The notes under the pieces are model-generated. The model saw nothing but the letters and a program-made list of their open reading frames with translations. It did not search any database and was not told the origin of the DNA. Of a stretch of DNA of 64,000 nt, positions 1 to 9,469 are shown piece by piece (position 1 is the first letter of the stretch; the number at the start of each line of letters is the position of its first letter). Source of the DNA: Eubacteriales bacterium. GTDB taxonomy: Bacteria > Bacillota > Clostridia > Lachnospirales > Lachnospiraceae. The stretch covers positions 1-64,000 of the forward strand of contig JAUNHC010000005.1 in the NCBI GenBank assembly GCA_030524175.1. The letters run 5' to 3'. Position numbers and translations under genes: made by a program.

Positions 1-3000
1 GCCCAAACCTCCATCTCTCCGAAACGCTGTCCGCCGAACTGTGCTTTACCGCCCAGAGGCTGCTGCGTTACCAGGGAGTATGGTCCTGTGGAACGTGCGT
101 GGATCTTATCGTCTACCAGATGATGCAGTTTGAGGTAATGCATGTGGCCGATGGTAACAGGACTGTCGAAATAATCTCCGGTACGTCCGTCACGAAGGCG
201 CACTTTTCCGTCTCTGGAAATAGGCACACCTTTCCACAGTGCTCTGTGATCCTTATTCTCGTCCAGATACTGCATAACATCAGGTGCTAAAATATCATTG
301 TATTTCTCACGGAATTCTTCAAAGTCTTCCATGTTTACATAATCGTTGGCCAAATCCAGTGTATCCTGGATATCATCCTCGTTGGCACCGTCAAATACCG
401 GTGTGGCGATATTGAACCCAAGTGCTCTGGCAGCAAGGCTTAAGTGGATCTCCAGGACCTGACCGATGTTCATACGTGACGGCACACCCAGAGGGTTCAG
501 CACGATGTCCAGCGGACGTCCGTTAGGAAGGAAAGGCATATCCTCAACCGGGAGCACACGGGAAACAACACCCTTGTTTCCATGACGTCCGGCCATTTTA
601 TCACCAACGGAAATCTTTCTCTTCTGTGCTATATAAATGCGGACAGACTGGTTAACGCCTGGGGACAGCTCATCGCCGTTCTCTCTTGTAAACACCTTAG
701 CGTCCACAACAATACCATATTCGCCGTGAGGTACCTTCAGGGATGTATCACGCACCTCCCGTGCTTTCTCACCGAAGATGGCACGCAGGAGTCTCTCCTC
801 TGCCGTAAGCTCGGTTTCTCCCTTAGGAGTTACCTTACCCACAAGGATATCACCGGCACGTACTTCCGCACCGATACGGATAATACCCCGCTCGTCCAGA
901 TCTTTCAGGGCGTCATCGCCTACGCCGGGAACGTCTCTTGTGATCTCTTCCGGTCCCAGCTTGGTATCACGGGCTTCTGCCTCGTATTCTTCAATATGGA
1001 CAGATGTATACACATCATCCTGTACTAATTTTTCACTTAAAAGAACAGCATCCTCGTAGTTGTAGCCTTCCCAGGTCATGAATCCGATCAACGGGTTCTT
1101 TCCAAGGGCCAGCTCACCATTGGAAGTGGATGGACCGTCTGCGATCACATCACCGGCCTCTACGTGCTCACCCTGGAACACGATAGGTCTCTGGTTGTAG
1201 CAGTTGCTCTGGTTGCTTCGCAGGAACTTGGTCAGATGGTAATCATCCCTTGTGCCGTCATCATTCTTAATGCTGATATCTGTAGAAGTGGAACGGAGAA
1301 CCGTACCGGACTTCTTCGCAACAATACAAACACCGGAGTCAACAGCAGTCTTCGTCTCCATACCGGTACCTACAACAGGCGCTTCTGTAGTGAGAAGCGG
1401 CACTGCCTGACGCTGCATGTTGGAACCCATGAGTGCACGGTTCGCATCGTCATTCTGCAGGAACGGGATCAGGGCTGTAGCCACAGAGAACACCATCTTA
1501 GGAGACACGTCCATATAATCGAACATGTTTCTCTCATATTCCTGAGTCTCCTCACGGAAACGGCCGGATACATTCTTATGGACAAAATGCCCGTCTGCAT
1601 CCAAAGGCTCATTGGCCTGTGCCACATGGTAATTATCTTCCTCGTCCGCAGTCATATAAATAACTTCGTCAGTGACGCGGGGATTGGAACGGTCAGTTTT
1701 ATCAATCTTACGGTAAGGTGCCTCAACAAAACCATACTGGTTGATCCTTGCATAGGATGCAAGGGAGTTGATCAGACCGATGTTAGGACCTTCAGGAGTC
1801 TCGATCGGACACATTCTTCCGTAATGGGAATAATGTACGTCTCGTACCTCGAATCCGGCTCTGTCTCGTGACAGACCGCCAGGTCCCAGGGCTGACAGAC
1901 GTCTCTTATGAGTCAGCTCACCCAACGGGTTGTTCTGATCCATGAACTGTGAAAGCTGGGAAGACCCGAAGAACTCTTTTACCGCTGCTGTCACAGGTTT
2001 GATGTTGATCAGTGACTGCGGAGAAATGTTCTCTGTATCCTGGGTGGTCATTCTCTCACGTACCACACGCTCTAATCTTGAAAGACCGATGCGGTACTGG
2101 TTCTGGAGCAGCTCACCTACTGCACGGATACGGCGGTTTCCTAAATGGTCAATATCATCATCGTTTCCAATACCGTATTCCAGGTGCATGTTATAATTAA
2201 TGGACGCAAAAATATCATCCTTTGTAATGTGTTTCGGAATCAGATCGTGGATATCTCTGCGGATAGCAGCTTTCCTGTCTTCCAGAGTGTCATTTTCTTC
2301 CAGAATTTTTTCCAGCACAGGGTAATATACTAACTCTGTAACTCCTAATGCCTTGGGATTCTCGATTTCAGGCAGGAAATGACGGATATCTACCATCATG
2401 CTTGAGAGGACTTTGATCTTACGGTCCTCTTCGCCCATAAGCCATACATAAGGAACAGCGCTGTTCTGAATGTCGTTGGCAAGCTCTCTTGTCACAACAG
2501 AACCTTCCTCAGCCAGGATCTCTCCTGTGGAAGCATCAACAACATCCTCAGCCAGCTTATGGCCTACGATCCTTTTATTAAAATGAAGCTTTTTATTAAA
2601 TTTATAACGTCCGACTTTTGCAAGGTCATATCTTCTGGGGTCGAAGAACATGGCCGTGATCAGGCTCTCTGCGCTCTCAACAGCCAGAGGCTCACCCGGA
2701 CGGATTTTCTTATATAATTCCAGAAGACCTTCCTGGTAATTGGTGGAAGTGTCCTTGGTAAAGCTGGCGAGGATCTTCGGTTCTTCACCGAATAACTCTA
2801 CAATTTCCGCATTTGTGCCTACACCCAGGGCGCGGATCAGCACGGTAATGGGAACTTTTCTTGTCCTGTCTACTCTTACATAGAATACATCGTTGGAATC
2901 AGTCTCGTATTCCAGCCATGCACCTCTGTTGGGGATCACGGTACTGGAAAATAACCTTTTACCAACTTTGTCATGGGCAATGGCATAATAGATTCCAGGG

Positions 3001-3434
3001 GAACGTACTAACTGGCTGACAATTACACGCTCTGCACCATTGATAACAAAGGTACCTGTAACCGTCATTAGCGGTAAATCTCCCATGAAAATCTCGTGTT
3101 CGTTGATTTCTTCTGTTTCTTTGTTAATCAGTCGCACTCGAACCTTCAAAGGTGCGGCGTAAGTTACGTCACGTTCTTTACACTGCTCGATCGTATATTT
3201 TGCGTCCTTTTCGTCGAATGTAAAGTCGATGAATTCCAGACTGAGCTTTCCGCCGTAATCCGCGATCGGAGAAATATCATCAAAGACTTCCTTCAATCCT
3301 TCGTCGAGAAACCACTGATAGGAATCTTTCTGGACTTCGATCAGGTTCGGCATCTCCAGGACTTCTTTTTGTCTCTGGTAGCTCATGCGCATGCTTTTTC
3401 CAGTTTTTACAGAACGAATTCTGTTTTTTTCCAT
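1..3434 (-). CDS. rpoB: DNA-directed RNA polymerase subunit beta (3' end cut by window)
   Basis: This is the beta subunit of RNA polymerase, part of the catalytic core and the rifampicin target. Translating the minus strand from the ATG at 3434 gives [20 protein letters not shown] and an open frame of about 1,140 residues that runs off the window edge. The rifampicin region is wild type in the usual positions: [20 protein letters not shown] is followed by [10 protein letters not shown], keeping D516, H526 and S531 (E. coli numbering). The ATG follows an AGGGGTG Shine-Dalgarno. It has its own consensus promoter (3534-3562) downstream of a terminator, so it need not depend on rplJL transcription. 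The plus-strand open frames across it are shadows. Confidence 0.98.
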   Translation of the reverse strand, partial: MEKNRIRSVKTGKSMRMSYQRQKEVLEMPNLIEVQKDSYQWFLDEGLKEVFDDISPIADYGGKLSLEFIDFTFDEKDAKYTIEQCKERDVTYAAPLKVRVRLINKETEEINEHEIFMGDLPLMTVTGTFVINGAERVIVSQLVRSPGIYYAIAHDKVGKRLFSSTVIPNRGAWLEYETDSNDVFYVRVDRTRKVPITVLIRALGVGTNAEIVELFGEEPKILASFTKDTSTNYQEGLLELYKKIRPGEPLAVESAESLITAMFFDPRRYDLAKVGRYKFNKKLHFNKRIVGHKLAEDVVDASTGEILAEEGSVVTRELANDIQNSAVPYVWLMGEEDRKIKVLSSMMVDIRHFLPEIENPKALGVTELVYYPVLEKILEENDTLEDRKAAIRRDIHDLIPKHITKDDIFASINYNMHLEYGIGNDDDIDHLGNRRIRAVGELLQNQYRIGLSRLERVVRERMTTQDTENISPQSLINIKPVTAAVKEFFGSSQLSQFMDQNNPLGELTHKRRLSALGPGGLSRDRAGFEVRDVHYSHYGRMCPIETPEGPNIGLINSLASYARINQYGFVEAPYRKIDKTDRSNPRVTDEVIYMTADEEDNYHVAQANEPLDADGHFVHKNVSGRFREETQEYERNMFDYMDVSPKMVFSVATALIPFLQNDDANRALMGSNMQRQAVPLLTTEAPVVGTGMETKTAVDSGVCIVAKKSGTVLRSTSTDISIKNDDGTRDDYHLTKFLRSNQSNCYNQRPIVFQGEHVEAGDVIADGPSTSNGELALGKNPLIGFMTWEGYNYEDAVLLSEKLVQDDVYTSVHIEEYEAEARDTKLGPEEITRDVPGVGDDALKDLDERGIIRIGAEVRAGDILVGKVTPKGETELTAEERLLRAIFGEKAREVRDTSLKVPHGEYGIVVDAKVFTRENGDELSPGVNQSVRIYIAQKRKISVGDKMAGRHGNKGVVSRVLPVEDMPFLPNGRPLDIVLNPLGVPSRMNIGQVLEIHLSLAARALGFNIATPVFDGANEDDIQDTLDLANDYVNMEDFEEFREKYNDILAPDVMQYLDENKDHRALWKGVPISRDGKVRLRDGRTGDYFDSPVTIGHMHYLKLHHLVDDKIHARSTGPYSLVTQQPLGGKAQFGGQRFGEMEVW

Positions 3435-3533
3435 TGACGTTTCACCCCTGTTTTTTCTTTATATTTATTACAACATGATCCAGCCTGTCTTTTTGGACAA
3501 GTAGGCATATCTTGCCATAATATAGCATTCTTC

Positions 3534-3562
3534 ACTATAGCACAACAAAAAAAGTATGTCAA
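3534..3562 (-). promoter_or_regulatory. sigma-A promoter of rpoB
   Basis: Read on the minus strand, TTGACA (3557-3562), a 17-base spacer and TATAGT (3534-3539). Transcription would start near 3527, leaving a leader of about 93 bases before rpoB. Confidence 0.8.
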
Positions 3563-3605
3563 CTATTTTTGCCGGGAAATTTTTGGATTTTCAGGTATAA
3601 AAGAA

Positions 3606-3640
3606 ATGATAAACGGCAGAGCTGTTTTAACTCTGCCGTT
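3606..3640 (-). terminator. terminator after the beta-helix gene
   Basis: A perfect 10-bp inverted repeat (AACGGCAGAG at 3612-3621, CTCTGCCGTT at 3631-3640) lies 6 bases past the stop of the beta-helix gene. On the minus strand a T-rich tract follows, so it should stop transcription before the rpoB promoter. Confidence 0.75.
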
Positions 3641-3646
3641 ACTGTT

Positions 3647-5872
3647 TTATTTAACTTTCTGTTCAGCCACAAGACGATTCTTATATTTATCTTCCACCGA
3701 AAGCACAAGCACTGTTCCCTTTTTCTGGTTCTTTATGGGAACTGTGTATTGCCCCTTACTGTTAATCTTTGCGTTGCCGATTTTCTTATTGTTGTTCTTC
3801 AGCGCTACTGTAATGGTTTTGCCTCCCACTACTTTTCCTGTAAGCTTTTTAACCTTGGTATTCACATTGTTTGACTGAATTCCTTTCAGGGACTGGGCCT
3901 TTCCTGTACAGCCCTTCATGTACATGGCATAAGCTGCCTTATTGCCCTGGAGTACATTGGCTTTCTGAGCCTTAATATCTGCATGGTATGCATAAATGCC
4001 ATTATGTTGATTGTTCTGTACTTTATTCTCTGACAGATTGGTAAGTGTTGAACGGTATACTGCAATACCGCTTCCTTGATTGCCTTTGCTGGTATTCCCG
4101 TTAAGAGTGGTCTTGTTGCTTTCAGAATCTACCTGGATTCCATCTTCATAACAGCCGGACACCATATTTCCCATGACGATATTGTCTGTACTTGGGGATT
4201 TGTAAGGATTACTTCCATTATATACATACACTCCCACGCTTCGGGCTTTTTCCACAGTGTTGTCCTTGACCACATTATAGCTGCTGGCTCCAAGGTAAAT
4301 ACCAAAATTAACAAACTTCTTAGGATTCTGAAGGCTTACTTTATTTCCTGTCACCTCACAGTTTTGTGCAAGGCAAAGCCTGATTCCGTTCCCGGGGCCT
4401 GTCACTGTATTACCTTTGACTGTAACCCCCTTCACAATATAAACGGCTGAAGGAATTCCCTTGTCAGAATCAGTTACCTTTTCTCCTATCACCTGGATTC
4501 CATAACTCCGCCAAAGGGATGCCCCTATTTTGACAGGTGCTGCCATGGTAATGGTATTATCTGAAATTGTAAGATTCTGAGCCTGCTGGTTATTGGTCCC
4601 GTCTGCCTGCTGGTCTTCCATTATATGTGTGTTATGGCTGTAAATGGAACGCACATAAACGCCGCCCCCCACATTTTCCATTGTATTGCCGGACACTACA
4701 GAATCCTGATAATTCAGACACCACACAGCTCTTTTCTTTATATTACGGAAGGTATTGTTTGTTATAGTTATATTTTTGTATGGGCGGTCAAACATCATAC
4801 TGTGGCTTCCCACACCGGCAAATACGTTCTCAAAAGTATTTCCGTCTATGAAAATATCTTCACACACTGAGCCGTCAAAGGGTGCATAGCCAGGGAATAT
4901 GTAGTCTCTGCAGGCATCGATCTGTATGCACTCCTGTCCGCCCCCTTCATAAGGCTCCCAGTACCCCCTGAAAGTACAGCCTGTAACTCTTGCGCCTTTA
5001 ACGCCGCCGAATTCCAGAAAGTGAGATTTCAGGTTGTTGAGAAAAGTGGCGTCCTTTACTACTACATTGGATGCATGACCCATTCGGAATCCTACGAAAC
5101 CGCTCGGCCCTTCCTTATCCTCACAGGATTCATAATTCATATCCCAGGTTCCGCCTTCTATAGTAATATTCCGGTAGCCGTCATATCCTCCTTCTGACTC
5201 AACTGAATTTCCAAATCTGACCACCACGTGCTTTGTAGGTGATGTTTTCGTGATCACTGCCCCAACTGCATACAGATGGATATTACTGTAAAGGCAGATG
5301 GTTCCTGTGACCTGATAATTTCCGGGAGGGATGATAACCTTATAAGGATTTTCATCGGTTGCCCTGAAACGGATCTCTGACAAAAGACTGTTTAAAACCC
5401 CGGTAATATCAGACCCCTCTTCCACCTGTAAGGTAACCTCTGTACCAGGTGCCGGAGTATCGGTCCCCGGTTCTTCTCCTTCAGAAAACAGTTCCGTCCC
5501 GCCGTCACCGAAATCTTCTGTGAAAGAATCATCAGAGAAAGCCACCTCTCCCCCAGCGGCCCCGTCTCCGAAAACCAAATTTTCATCAGGTGCCTCAAAA
5601 ATCTCGGACTGAACGCCTCCTGTAAAATCTTCGGACAGTTCCGGCATCCCGCCGTCAGCCTGATCCATTTTCATATCGAAGACTTCTTCAGAAATCTCTA
5701 CTTCTGACTCTGCAAGAAGCTGGAGCTCCATATCTCTGTCTTCCTCTGCAATCTCCTTTTCCGCACCGGAAACAGCCGGAGCCGCCTGCACATTCACTGC
5801 CGGTTCCGGACACAAGCAAAGCCCGGCCACAAGTGCCAGACTCATTATCCCTGATATAACCCTACTCTTCAT
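3647..5872 (-). CDS. secreted parallel beta-helix repeat protein
   Basis: A 741-residue exported protein. Residues 1-31 form a signal peptide (MKSRVISGIMSLALVAGLCL, ending VQAAP). A low-complexity acidic stretch of about 120 residues follows, then a long right-handed parallel beta-helix from about residue 150 to 660. The helix shows repeated PbH1-type turns such as NITIEGGTW, NVVVKDATF and DNTFENVFAG, the fold of pectate lyases, NosD and many surface polysaccharide-binding proteins. The last 70 residues (TGKVVGGKTITVALKN) resemble a small Ig-like or adhesin beta-sandwich. No LPXTG signal is visible. No catalytic residues can be assigned, so adhesin and polysaccharide lyase/hydrolase are both open. 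It sits between rplL and rpoB with its own promoter and terminator, an unusual place for a surface protein. Confidence 0.8.
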   Translation of the reverse strand: MKSRVISGIMSLALVAGLCLCPEPAVNVQAAPAVSGAEKEIAEEDRDMELQLLAESEVEISEEVFDMKMDQADGGMPELSEDFTGGVQSEIFEAPDENLVFGDGAAGGEVAFSDDSFTEDFGDGGTELFSEGEEPGTDTPAPGTEVTLQVEEGSDITGVLNSLLSEIRFRATDENPYKVIIPPGNYQVTGTICLYSNIHLYAVGAVITKTSPTKHVVVRFGNSVESEGGYDGYRNITIEGGTWDMNYESCEDKEGPSGFVGFRMGHASNVVVKDATFLNNLKSHFLEFGGVKGARVTGCTFRGYWEPYEGGGQECIQIDACRDYIFPGYAPFDGSVCEDIFIDGNTFENVFAGVGSHSMMFDRPYKNITITNNTFRNIKKRAVWCLNYQDSVVSGNTMENVGGGVYVRSIYSHNTHIMEDQQADGTNNQQAQNLTISDNTITMAAPVKIGASLWRSYGIQVIGEKVTDSDKGIPSAVYIVKGVTVKGNTVTGPGNGIRLCLAQNCEVTGNKVSLQNPKKFVNFGIYLGASSYNVVKDNTVEKARSVGVYVYNGSNPYKSPSTDNIVMGNMVSGCYEDGIQVDSESNKTTLNGNTSKGNQGSGIAVYRSTLTNLSENKVQNNQHNGIYAYHADIKAQKANVLQGNKAAYAMYMKGCTGKAQSLKGIQSNNVNTKVKKLTGKVVGGKTITVALKNNNKKIGNAKINSKGQYTVPIKNQKKGTVLVLSVEDKYKNRLVAEQKVK

Positions 5873-5930
5873 ATTTGTACCCCAATTTACTCATTTTATA
5901 TTCACCTTAAACAAAGTGGGCTTCTCCACC

Positions 5931-5956
5931 TTAACTCCTCAAATTCCTGAGTTAAT
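5931..5956. repeat. 7-bp inverted repeat in the beta-helix gene leader
   Basis: TTAACTC and GAGTTAA are separated by about 11 bases, between the likely transcription start (about 5970) and the ATG at 5872. It could be a leader hairpin or an operator; nothing decides between these. Confidence 0.4.
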
Positions 5957-5976
5957 CCCTCATGATCATAGTTTTG

Positions 5977-6005
5977 ATTATACAATAGAAACCGGAAAAT
6001 GTCTA
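5977..6005 (-). promoter_or_regulatory. promoter of the beta-helix gene
   Basis: On the minus strand: TAGACA (6000-6005), 17-base spacer, TATAAT (5977-5982). The predicted leader is about 98 nt. Confidence 0.7.
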
Positions 6006-6045
6006 TTGTTAGTATGAATTCTCAGGGACTTCTCCTCTAAATCCC

Positions 6046-6104
6046 GTTACTGTTCACTCCGTGACCAGTAACACGCTTCGCGATGTACAGAAATTATGCA
6101 TACT
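6046..6104. repeat. dispersed hairpin repeat, copy 1
   Basis: Begins with the inverted repeat GTTACTG...CAGTAAC (6046-6072) and continues ACGCTTCGCGATGTACAG to 6104. Positions 6047-6104 match 54388-54445 over 58 bases with one mismatch. It lies between the rplL terminator and the beta-helix promoter, in the 359-base gap 5873-6231. That gap otherwise holds only the promoter, a small inverted repeat and the terminator. Confidence 0.8.
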
Positions 6105-6172
6105 TTGATCGTACATAAGATATATCCATCAGGACGGACACACTCTAGTTCCCTGTAAAGTGCAGTCAGGAC

Positions 6173-6217
6173 AAAAAAATCCCCATAAATGCCTGATTTC
6201 CAAGCATTTATGGGGAT
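6173..6217 (-). terminator. intrinsic terminator of rplJL
   Basis: A perfect stem (ATCCCCATAAATGC at 6179-6192 with its complement at 6204-6217) is followed on the minus strand by seven T. It lies 14 bases past the rplL stop codon. Confidence 0.92.
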
Positions 6218-6231
6218 ATATCCCGGTTAAA

Positions 6232-6606
6232 TTATTTAAGGTTAACCTTAGCGCCTTCGCCTTCAAGTTTAGCTTTGATATCCTCAGCTTCTGCTTTGGA
6301 TGCGCCCTCTTTAACAACCTTCGGAGCACCGTCAACCATTTCTTTAGCTTCTTTTAAGCCTAAGCCGGTGATCTCACGAACAACTTTGATAACTTTAACT
6401 TTGTTCGGGCCAACCTCTGCCAGCTCTACGTCAAATTCGTCTTTCTCTTCTGCTGCTTCTGCTGCGCCGCCTGCTGCTGCTACAACAACACCTGCTGCTG
6501 CGGATACACCGAACTCTTCTTCGCAAGCTTTTACTAAATCATTTAACTCTAATACGGATAATTCTTTGATTGCCGCAATAAATTCTTCTGTTGTTAATTT
6601 TGCCAT
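6232..6606 (-). CDS. rplL: 50S ribosomal protein L7/L12
   Basis: The stalk protein that recruits translation GTPases to the ribosome, binding as dimers to L10. At 124 residues it has the normal length. It shows the N-terminal dimerisation helices ([20 protein letters not shown]), an Ala/Gly/Glu-rich hinge around residues 36-55, and the conserved C-terminal domain ([20 protein letters not shown]). It follows rplJ by 63 bases and is closed by a strong terminator. The next gene on the strand is a beta-helix protein rather than rpoB. Confidence 0.98.
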   Translation of the reverse strand: MAKLTTEEFIAAIKELSVLELNDLVKACEEEFGVSAAAGVVVAAAGGAAEAAEEKDEFDVELAEVGPNKVKVIKVVREITGLGLKEAKEMVDGAPKVVKEGASKAEAEDIKAKLEGEGAKVNLK

Positions 6607-6669
6607 TTTAATTTCCCTCCATTATTTTTAATTTTCATTTTTCTGTTCCCTTGTCAGGGTCAAAATACA

Positions 6670-7203
6670 TTATTCAGCTGCTGCTTCCTGTGCAGGTTTA
6701 GCTGCGATTGCTGCTTCTGCGCCGCCAGCTTCTGCAATCTGGTTAAGCACACGAGCCAAGTTGGTGATCGGAGACTGGATGCTTCCAAGCAATTTTCCGA
6801 GAAGTTCTTCTCTGGACGGGATGCTTGCAAGAGCCTGAATACCTGCCTGATCATTGTAGTTGCCCTCAACGACACCTGCGATCAACTCTAATTTCGGATT
6901 CTTCTTTGCGAAGTTTGCAAGGATTCTTGCAGGAGCAGTTGCGTCTGTATCAGAGATAGCCAGAGCGTTTGTTCCGTGTAAGTGCTCGCAAAGACTTTCA
7001 CATGCAGTTCCCTTAAATGCAAAGTTCATCATTGTGTTTTTATAAACCTTATAACGAATACCTGCATCTCTTAATTCCTTACGCAGAGTCGTATCCTGCT
7101 CAACTGTAAGACCGCTGTAATTAACAAGAACAACAGCTTCTGCGTCTTTCACACTGTTAGCAATCTCTTCTACGATTGGTTGTTTCAGTTCTACTTTTGC
7201 CAT
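6670..7203 (-). CDS. rplJ: 50S ribosomal protein L10
   Basis: The L10 base of the ribosomal stalk, 177 residues from the ATG at 7203. That start gives the family N-terminus MAKVELKQPIVEEIANSVKD and lies downstream of AAGGAGGTG. Longer in-frame starts upstream would run back into the leader and are not used. The C-terminal helix for L12 binding is present, ending in an Ala-rich tail (AAIAAKPAQEAAAE). It is cotranscribed with rplL from the promoter at 7415-7443 through the L10 leader, so L10 and L12 probably repress their own synthesis. Confidence 0.97.
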   Translation of the reverse strand: MAKVELKQPIVEEIANSVKDAEAVVLVNYSGLTVEQDTTLRKELRDAGIRYKVYKNTMMNFAFKGTACESLCEHLHGTNALAISDTDATAPARILANFAKKNPKLELIAGVVEGNYNDQAGIQALASIPSREELLGKLLGSIQSPITNLARVLNQIAEAGGAEAAIAAKPAQEAAAE

Positions 7204-7290
7204 GAAATGGTACACCTCCTTATAGATTTTGATATACCGCCGTCGCAATGAGTAATATGACCAATATGACTCTCCCCGGAAGGAAATCAT

Positions 7291-7324
7291 AAAAAAGGCC
7301 CTACTGCATGACAGTAAGGCCCTC
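7291..7324 (-). terminator. leader terminator/attenuator upstream of rplJ
   Basis: GGCCTTACTG and CAGTAGGGCC form a stem around a TCATG loop, followed on the minus strand by six T (7291-7296). It lies at the end of the L10 leader, about 88 bases before rplJ, so readthrough would decide rplJL expression. Confidence 0.85.
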
Positions 7325-7409
7325 TGTAATCTTCTCTCAGAATACGTAGTCCTCGGTAGGCGTTTTCATCCTTATGCCTTACGGCACCTACTGTCTTCGG
7401 CAGCGTTCT
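7325..7409 (-). ncRNA. L10 ribosomal protein leader (autoregulatory)
   Basis: The minus-strand leader contains GACAGTAGGTGCCGTAAGGC and GCCTACCGAGG, typical of the Firmicutes L10 leader that binds the L10-L12 complex. It ends in the attenuator at 7291-7324. Recognition is by sequence pattern and position; a covariance-model search against the Rfam L10 leader would confirm it. Confidence 0.85.
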
Positions 7410-7414
7410 TGGAT

Positions 7415-7443
7415 ACTTTAACATTTTTTTGAAAATGTGTCAA
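7415..7443 (-). promoter_or_regulatory. promoter of rplJL
   Basis: On the minus strand: TTGACA (7438-7443), 17-base spacer, TAAAGT (7415-7420). It starts just past the upp stop codon, so rplJL is transcribed separately from any rplKA operon. Confidence 0.75.
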
Positions 7444-7458
7444 GTTATTTTTTATAAT

Positions 7459-8088
7459 TTATTTGGTGCCGAAAATCCGGTCCCCTGCATCACCCAGGCC
7501 GGGGCAGATGTACGCGTTGGCGTTCAGGCAGCGGTCCAGATGTCCGCAGTAGATTTGAATGTCGGGATGTGTCTCATGGAGTTTCTTAAGACCTTCCGGT
7601 GCAGCTATGATACACATAAATTTAATGTTCTTTCCGCCTTTTTGTTTTATGAAGTCTACAGCGGCTACAGCGGAACCGCCTGTGGCCAGCATAGGGTCTA
7701 CCACAACGGCGATACGCTCGTCAATGGATTCCGGGAGTTTACAGTAATATTCGTGGGGTTCATGGGTTTCCGGGTCACGGTAAAGGCCTACATGGCCGAC
7801 TTTTGCGGAAGGCACTAAAGTGAGGATGCTGTTCACCATTCCAAGGCCTGCCCTCAGTACGGGGATAACTGCCAGCTTCTTACCGGAAACCATTGGGGTC
7901 ATGCAGGTTTCCAGGGGAGTGGTCACTTCCACATCCTCCAGGGGAAGGTCACGCAGGGCCTCATATCCCATAAGAATCCCGATTTCCTCAACAAGTTTGC
8001 GGAATTCATTTGTGCCTGTCTTTTCGTCTCTCAGCATAGAGATTTTGTGCTGAATCAACGGGTGATCCATAATGTAAACCTGGTCCAT
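7459..8088 (-). CDS. upp: uracil phosphoribosyltransferase
   Basis: Salvages uracil to UMP using PRPP in the cytosol. The 209 residues match the family length. The PRPP-binding loop [13 protein letters not shown] is at about residues 128-140, and the uracil-binding C-terminus [17 protein letters not shown] is intact. An AGAGGAT Shine-Dalgarno precedes the ATG. It is a single gene directly upstream of the rplJL promoter, with no obvious terminator between them. Upstream lies a 485-base divergent region with a dispersed repeat copy. Confidence 0.97.
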   Translation of the reverse strand: MDQVYIMDHPLIQHKISMLRDEKTGTNEFRKLVEEIGILMGYEALRDLPLEDVEVTTPLETCMTPMVSGKKLAVIPVLRAGLGMVNSILTLVPSAKVGHVGLYRDPETHEPHEYYCKLPESIDERIAVVVDPMLATGGSAVAAVDFIKQKGGKNIKFMCIIAAPEGLKKLHETHPDIQIYCGHLDRCLNANAYICPGLGDAGDRIFGTK

Positions 8089-8124
8089 AATTTTTTATCC
8101 TCTCTTATCTGTAGTTTCTTGGAT

Positions 8125-8184
8125 GTTACTGTTCACTCTGTGACCAGTAACCCTTGAGTTTCTGAAAGCGCATCCGCGCTTTTA
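8125..8184. repeat. dispersed hairpin repeat, copy 2 (short), plus adjacent hairpin
   Basis: GTTACTG...CAGTAAC at 8125-8151 repeats the inverted-repeat head of the copies at 6046 and 54388 with one internal change. The rest of that element is absent. A second perfect small hairpin follows (AAAGCGC ATCC GCGCTTT, about 8166-8183). It lies upstream of upp. Confidence 0.65.
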
Positions 8185-8243
8185 TAATACTTCTTTCATT
8201 ATAATACATATACAGGATTTCCAAAAGGGGAAAAAACAGTAAC

Positions 8244-8272
8244 TTTACTTTTGTTTTTTGATATGCTATGAT
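8244..8272 (+). promoter_or_regulatory. promoter of a short transcription unit
   Basis: TTTACT (8244-8249), 17-base spacer, TATGAT (8267-8272). It drives toward the terminator at 8393-8421. Confidence 0.6.
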
Positions 8273-8278
8273 TACTGG

Positions 8279-8421
8279 GTATGGCTGACAGTATAATGCC
8301 TGGCAGCCGTGAAAGGAAACACAGACGAAGGGCATAACAACATGAACTTACAGGAAATTCTAAAGACCCTAACTGAATATGATATTTTGTGGCAGGCTGT
8401 CAGAAGACAGCCTGTTTTTTT
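8279..8421 (+). ncRNA. candidate small RNA or short leader transcript
   Basis: A unit of about 143 nt bounded by the promoter at 8244-8272 and a perfect terminator at 8393-8421. It contains small complementary stretches (GTG AAAGGAAA CAC) and an ATG at 8342 that opens MNLQEILKTLTEYDILWQAV. That frame reads through the terminator stem, so the peptide is doubtful. I do not recognise a riboswitch class. It could also be an attenuated leader for the YitT gene at 8574. Confidence 0.45.
8393..8421 (+). terminator. intrinsic terminator
   Basis: CAGGCTGTC, loop AGAA, GACAGCCTG, then seven T (8415-8421). Confidence 0.92.
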
Positions 8422-8482
8422 GTGCCGCTTTAGCAAACTATTACGGCAATGCAGAATCTGCCGTACCGATCAAAAAAGTGGG

Positions 8483-8520
8483 GCGTGCAGCTTGTGGGAA
8501 TGAATTTTCAAACACGCTCT
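8483..8520. repeat. second dispersed hairpin family, copy A
   Basis: GGCGTG (8482-8487) pairs with CACGC (8513-8517). The right arm AATTTTCAAACACGCTCT (8503-8520) matches 12981-12998 at 17 of 18 positions. It lies just upstream of the YitT gene. Confidence 0.55.
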
Positions 8521-8573
8521 GGGAAACATCTGACTGATCCTATGATCAAATCCAAAAGAAAGAAGGAATCACA

Positions 8574-9452
8574 ATGAGCCAAAAACCTGCATACAGTAAA
8601 TTTATTAAGGATTTCCTGGCTATACTCATAGGAAATACCATCTATTCTCTGGGAATCGTAGCATTTCTGCTGCCCAATCAAATCATTACCGGCGGAACCA
8701 CCGGACTTGCATTGAGTGTACAGCATTACTTCGGACTTCCCATCTCTGCATTTGCCCTCCTATTCAATGCTGCCATGTTCATATTGGGAGCAGCAGTACT
8801 GGGCAAGGCATTTGCACTGACTACCTTGGTCAGTTCCTTTTACTATCCTTTTATCCTGGACGTTCTCCAGCGGATTCCTGCCCTCGCCTCTGTGACCCAG
8901 GATAAAATGCTGGCTGCCGTATGTGCCGGATTATTGATCGGAATCGGCATAGGAATCGTCATCCGGGCAGGCGCTTCCACAGGCGGTATGGATATCCCCC
9001 CGCTGATACTGAAAAGATTCATGGGTATTCCCGTTTCAGTCTCTCTGTATGTCTTTGACATCCTCATCCTTATGATACAGATGACCTTCTCTGATATAGA
9101 AGAAAGTCTGTACGGTGTACTTCTTGTTCTTATATATACCTTTGTACTGGACAAAGTGCTCACTCTTGGCATGGCTCAGACTCAGGTGAAAATTGTCAGC
9201 AAAAAATATGAAGAAATCAACACTGCCATAAACAGAGAGCTGGACCGGGGTTCCACCCTTATCCAGGCGGAAACAGGGTATTTAAGGCGGGAGTGTCCTA
9301 TTGTGCTCAGCGTCATCACCAACCGTGAGCTTATCCGTCTCAATAAAATGGTCATGGATATCGACCCCACAGCCTTCATGATCATCAGCAAAGTAAACGA
9401 GGTGAAAGGAAAAGGCTTTACCCTCCCTAAAGTTCCCAAGGCAGCGAAATAA
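8574..9452 (+). CDS. YitT family membrane protein (DUF161/DUF2179)
   Basis: A 292-residue integral membrane protein. The first 200 residues hold about five hydrophobic segments of the YitT (DUF161) type, including FLAILIGNTIYSLGIVAFLL and the glycine-rich GIGIGIVIRAGASTGGMDIP. The last 80 residues (VKIVSKKYEEINTAINRELD onward) form the cytosolic DUF2179 domain, related to ligand-binding ACT/GlnB-like folds. Members are common in Firmicutes; transport function is suspected but not established. It starts at an ATG after AAGGAA. It is monocistronic, convergent with the DUF6472 gene 17 bases away. Confidence 0.9.
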   Translation: MSQKPAYSKFIKDFLAILIGNTIYSLGIVAFLLPNQIITGGTTGLALSVQHYFGLPISAFALLFNAAMFILGAAVLGKAFALTTLVSSFYYPFILDVLQRIPALASVTQDKMLAAVCAGLLIGIGIGIVIRAGASTGGMDIPPLILKRFMGIPVSVSLYVFDILILMIQMTFSDIEESLYGVLLVLIYTFVLDKVLTLGMAQTQVKIVSKKYEEINTAINRELDRGSTLIQAETGYLRRECPIVLSVITNRELIRLNKMVMDIDPTAFMIISKVNEVKGKGFTLPKVPKAAK

Positions 9453-9469
9453 TATATTTCAGTTGCCGC

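Noticed and set aside
99-3437. Several plus-strand open frames of 60-235 residues across 1-3437
   Set aside because: They are antisense shadows of rpoB: no family resemblance, no Shine-Dalgarno sites, and the minus frame is the well-known beta subunit.
3900-5300. Repetitive protein pattern that might suggest a DNA repeat array or CRISPR
   Set aside because: The repetition is at protein level (beta-helix turns) with diverged DNA; no evenly spaced identical repeats.
8309-8503. A 64-residue plus-strand protein upstream of the YitT gene
   Set aside because: The frame reads through a perfect intrinsic terminator and into a repeat; a short non-coding transcript fits better.
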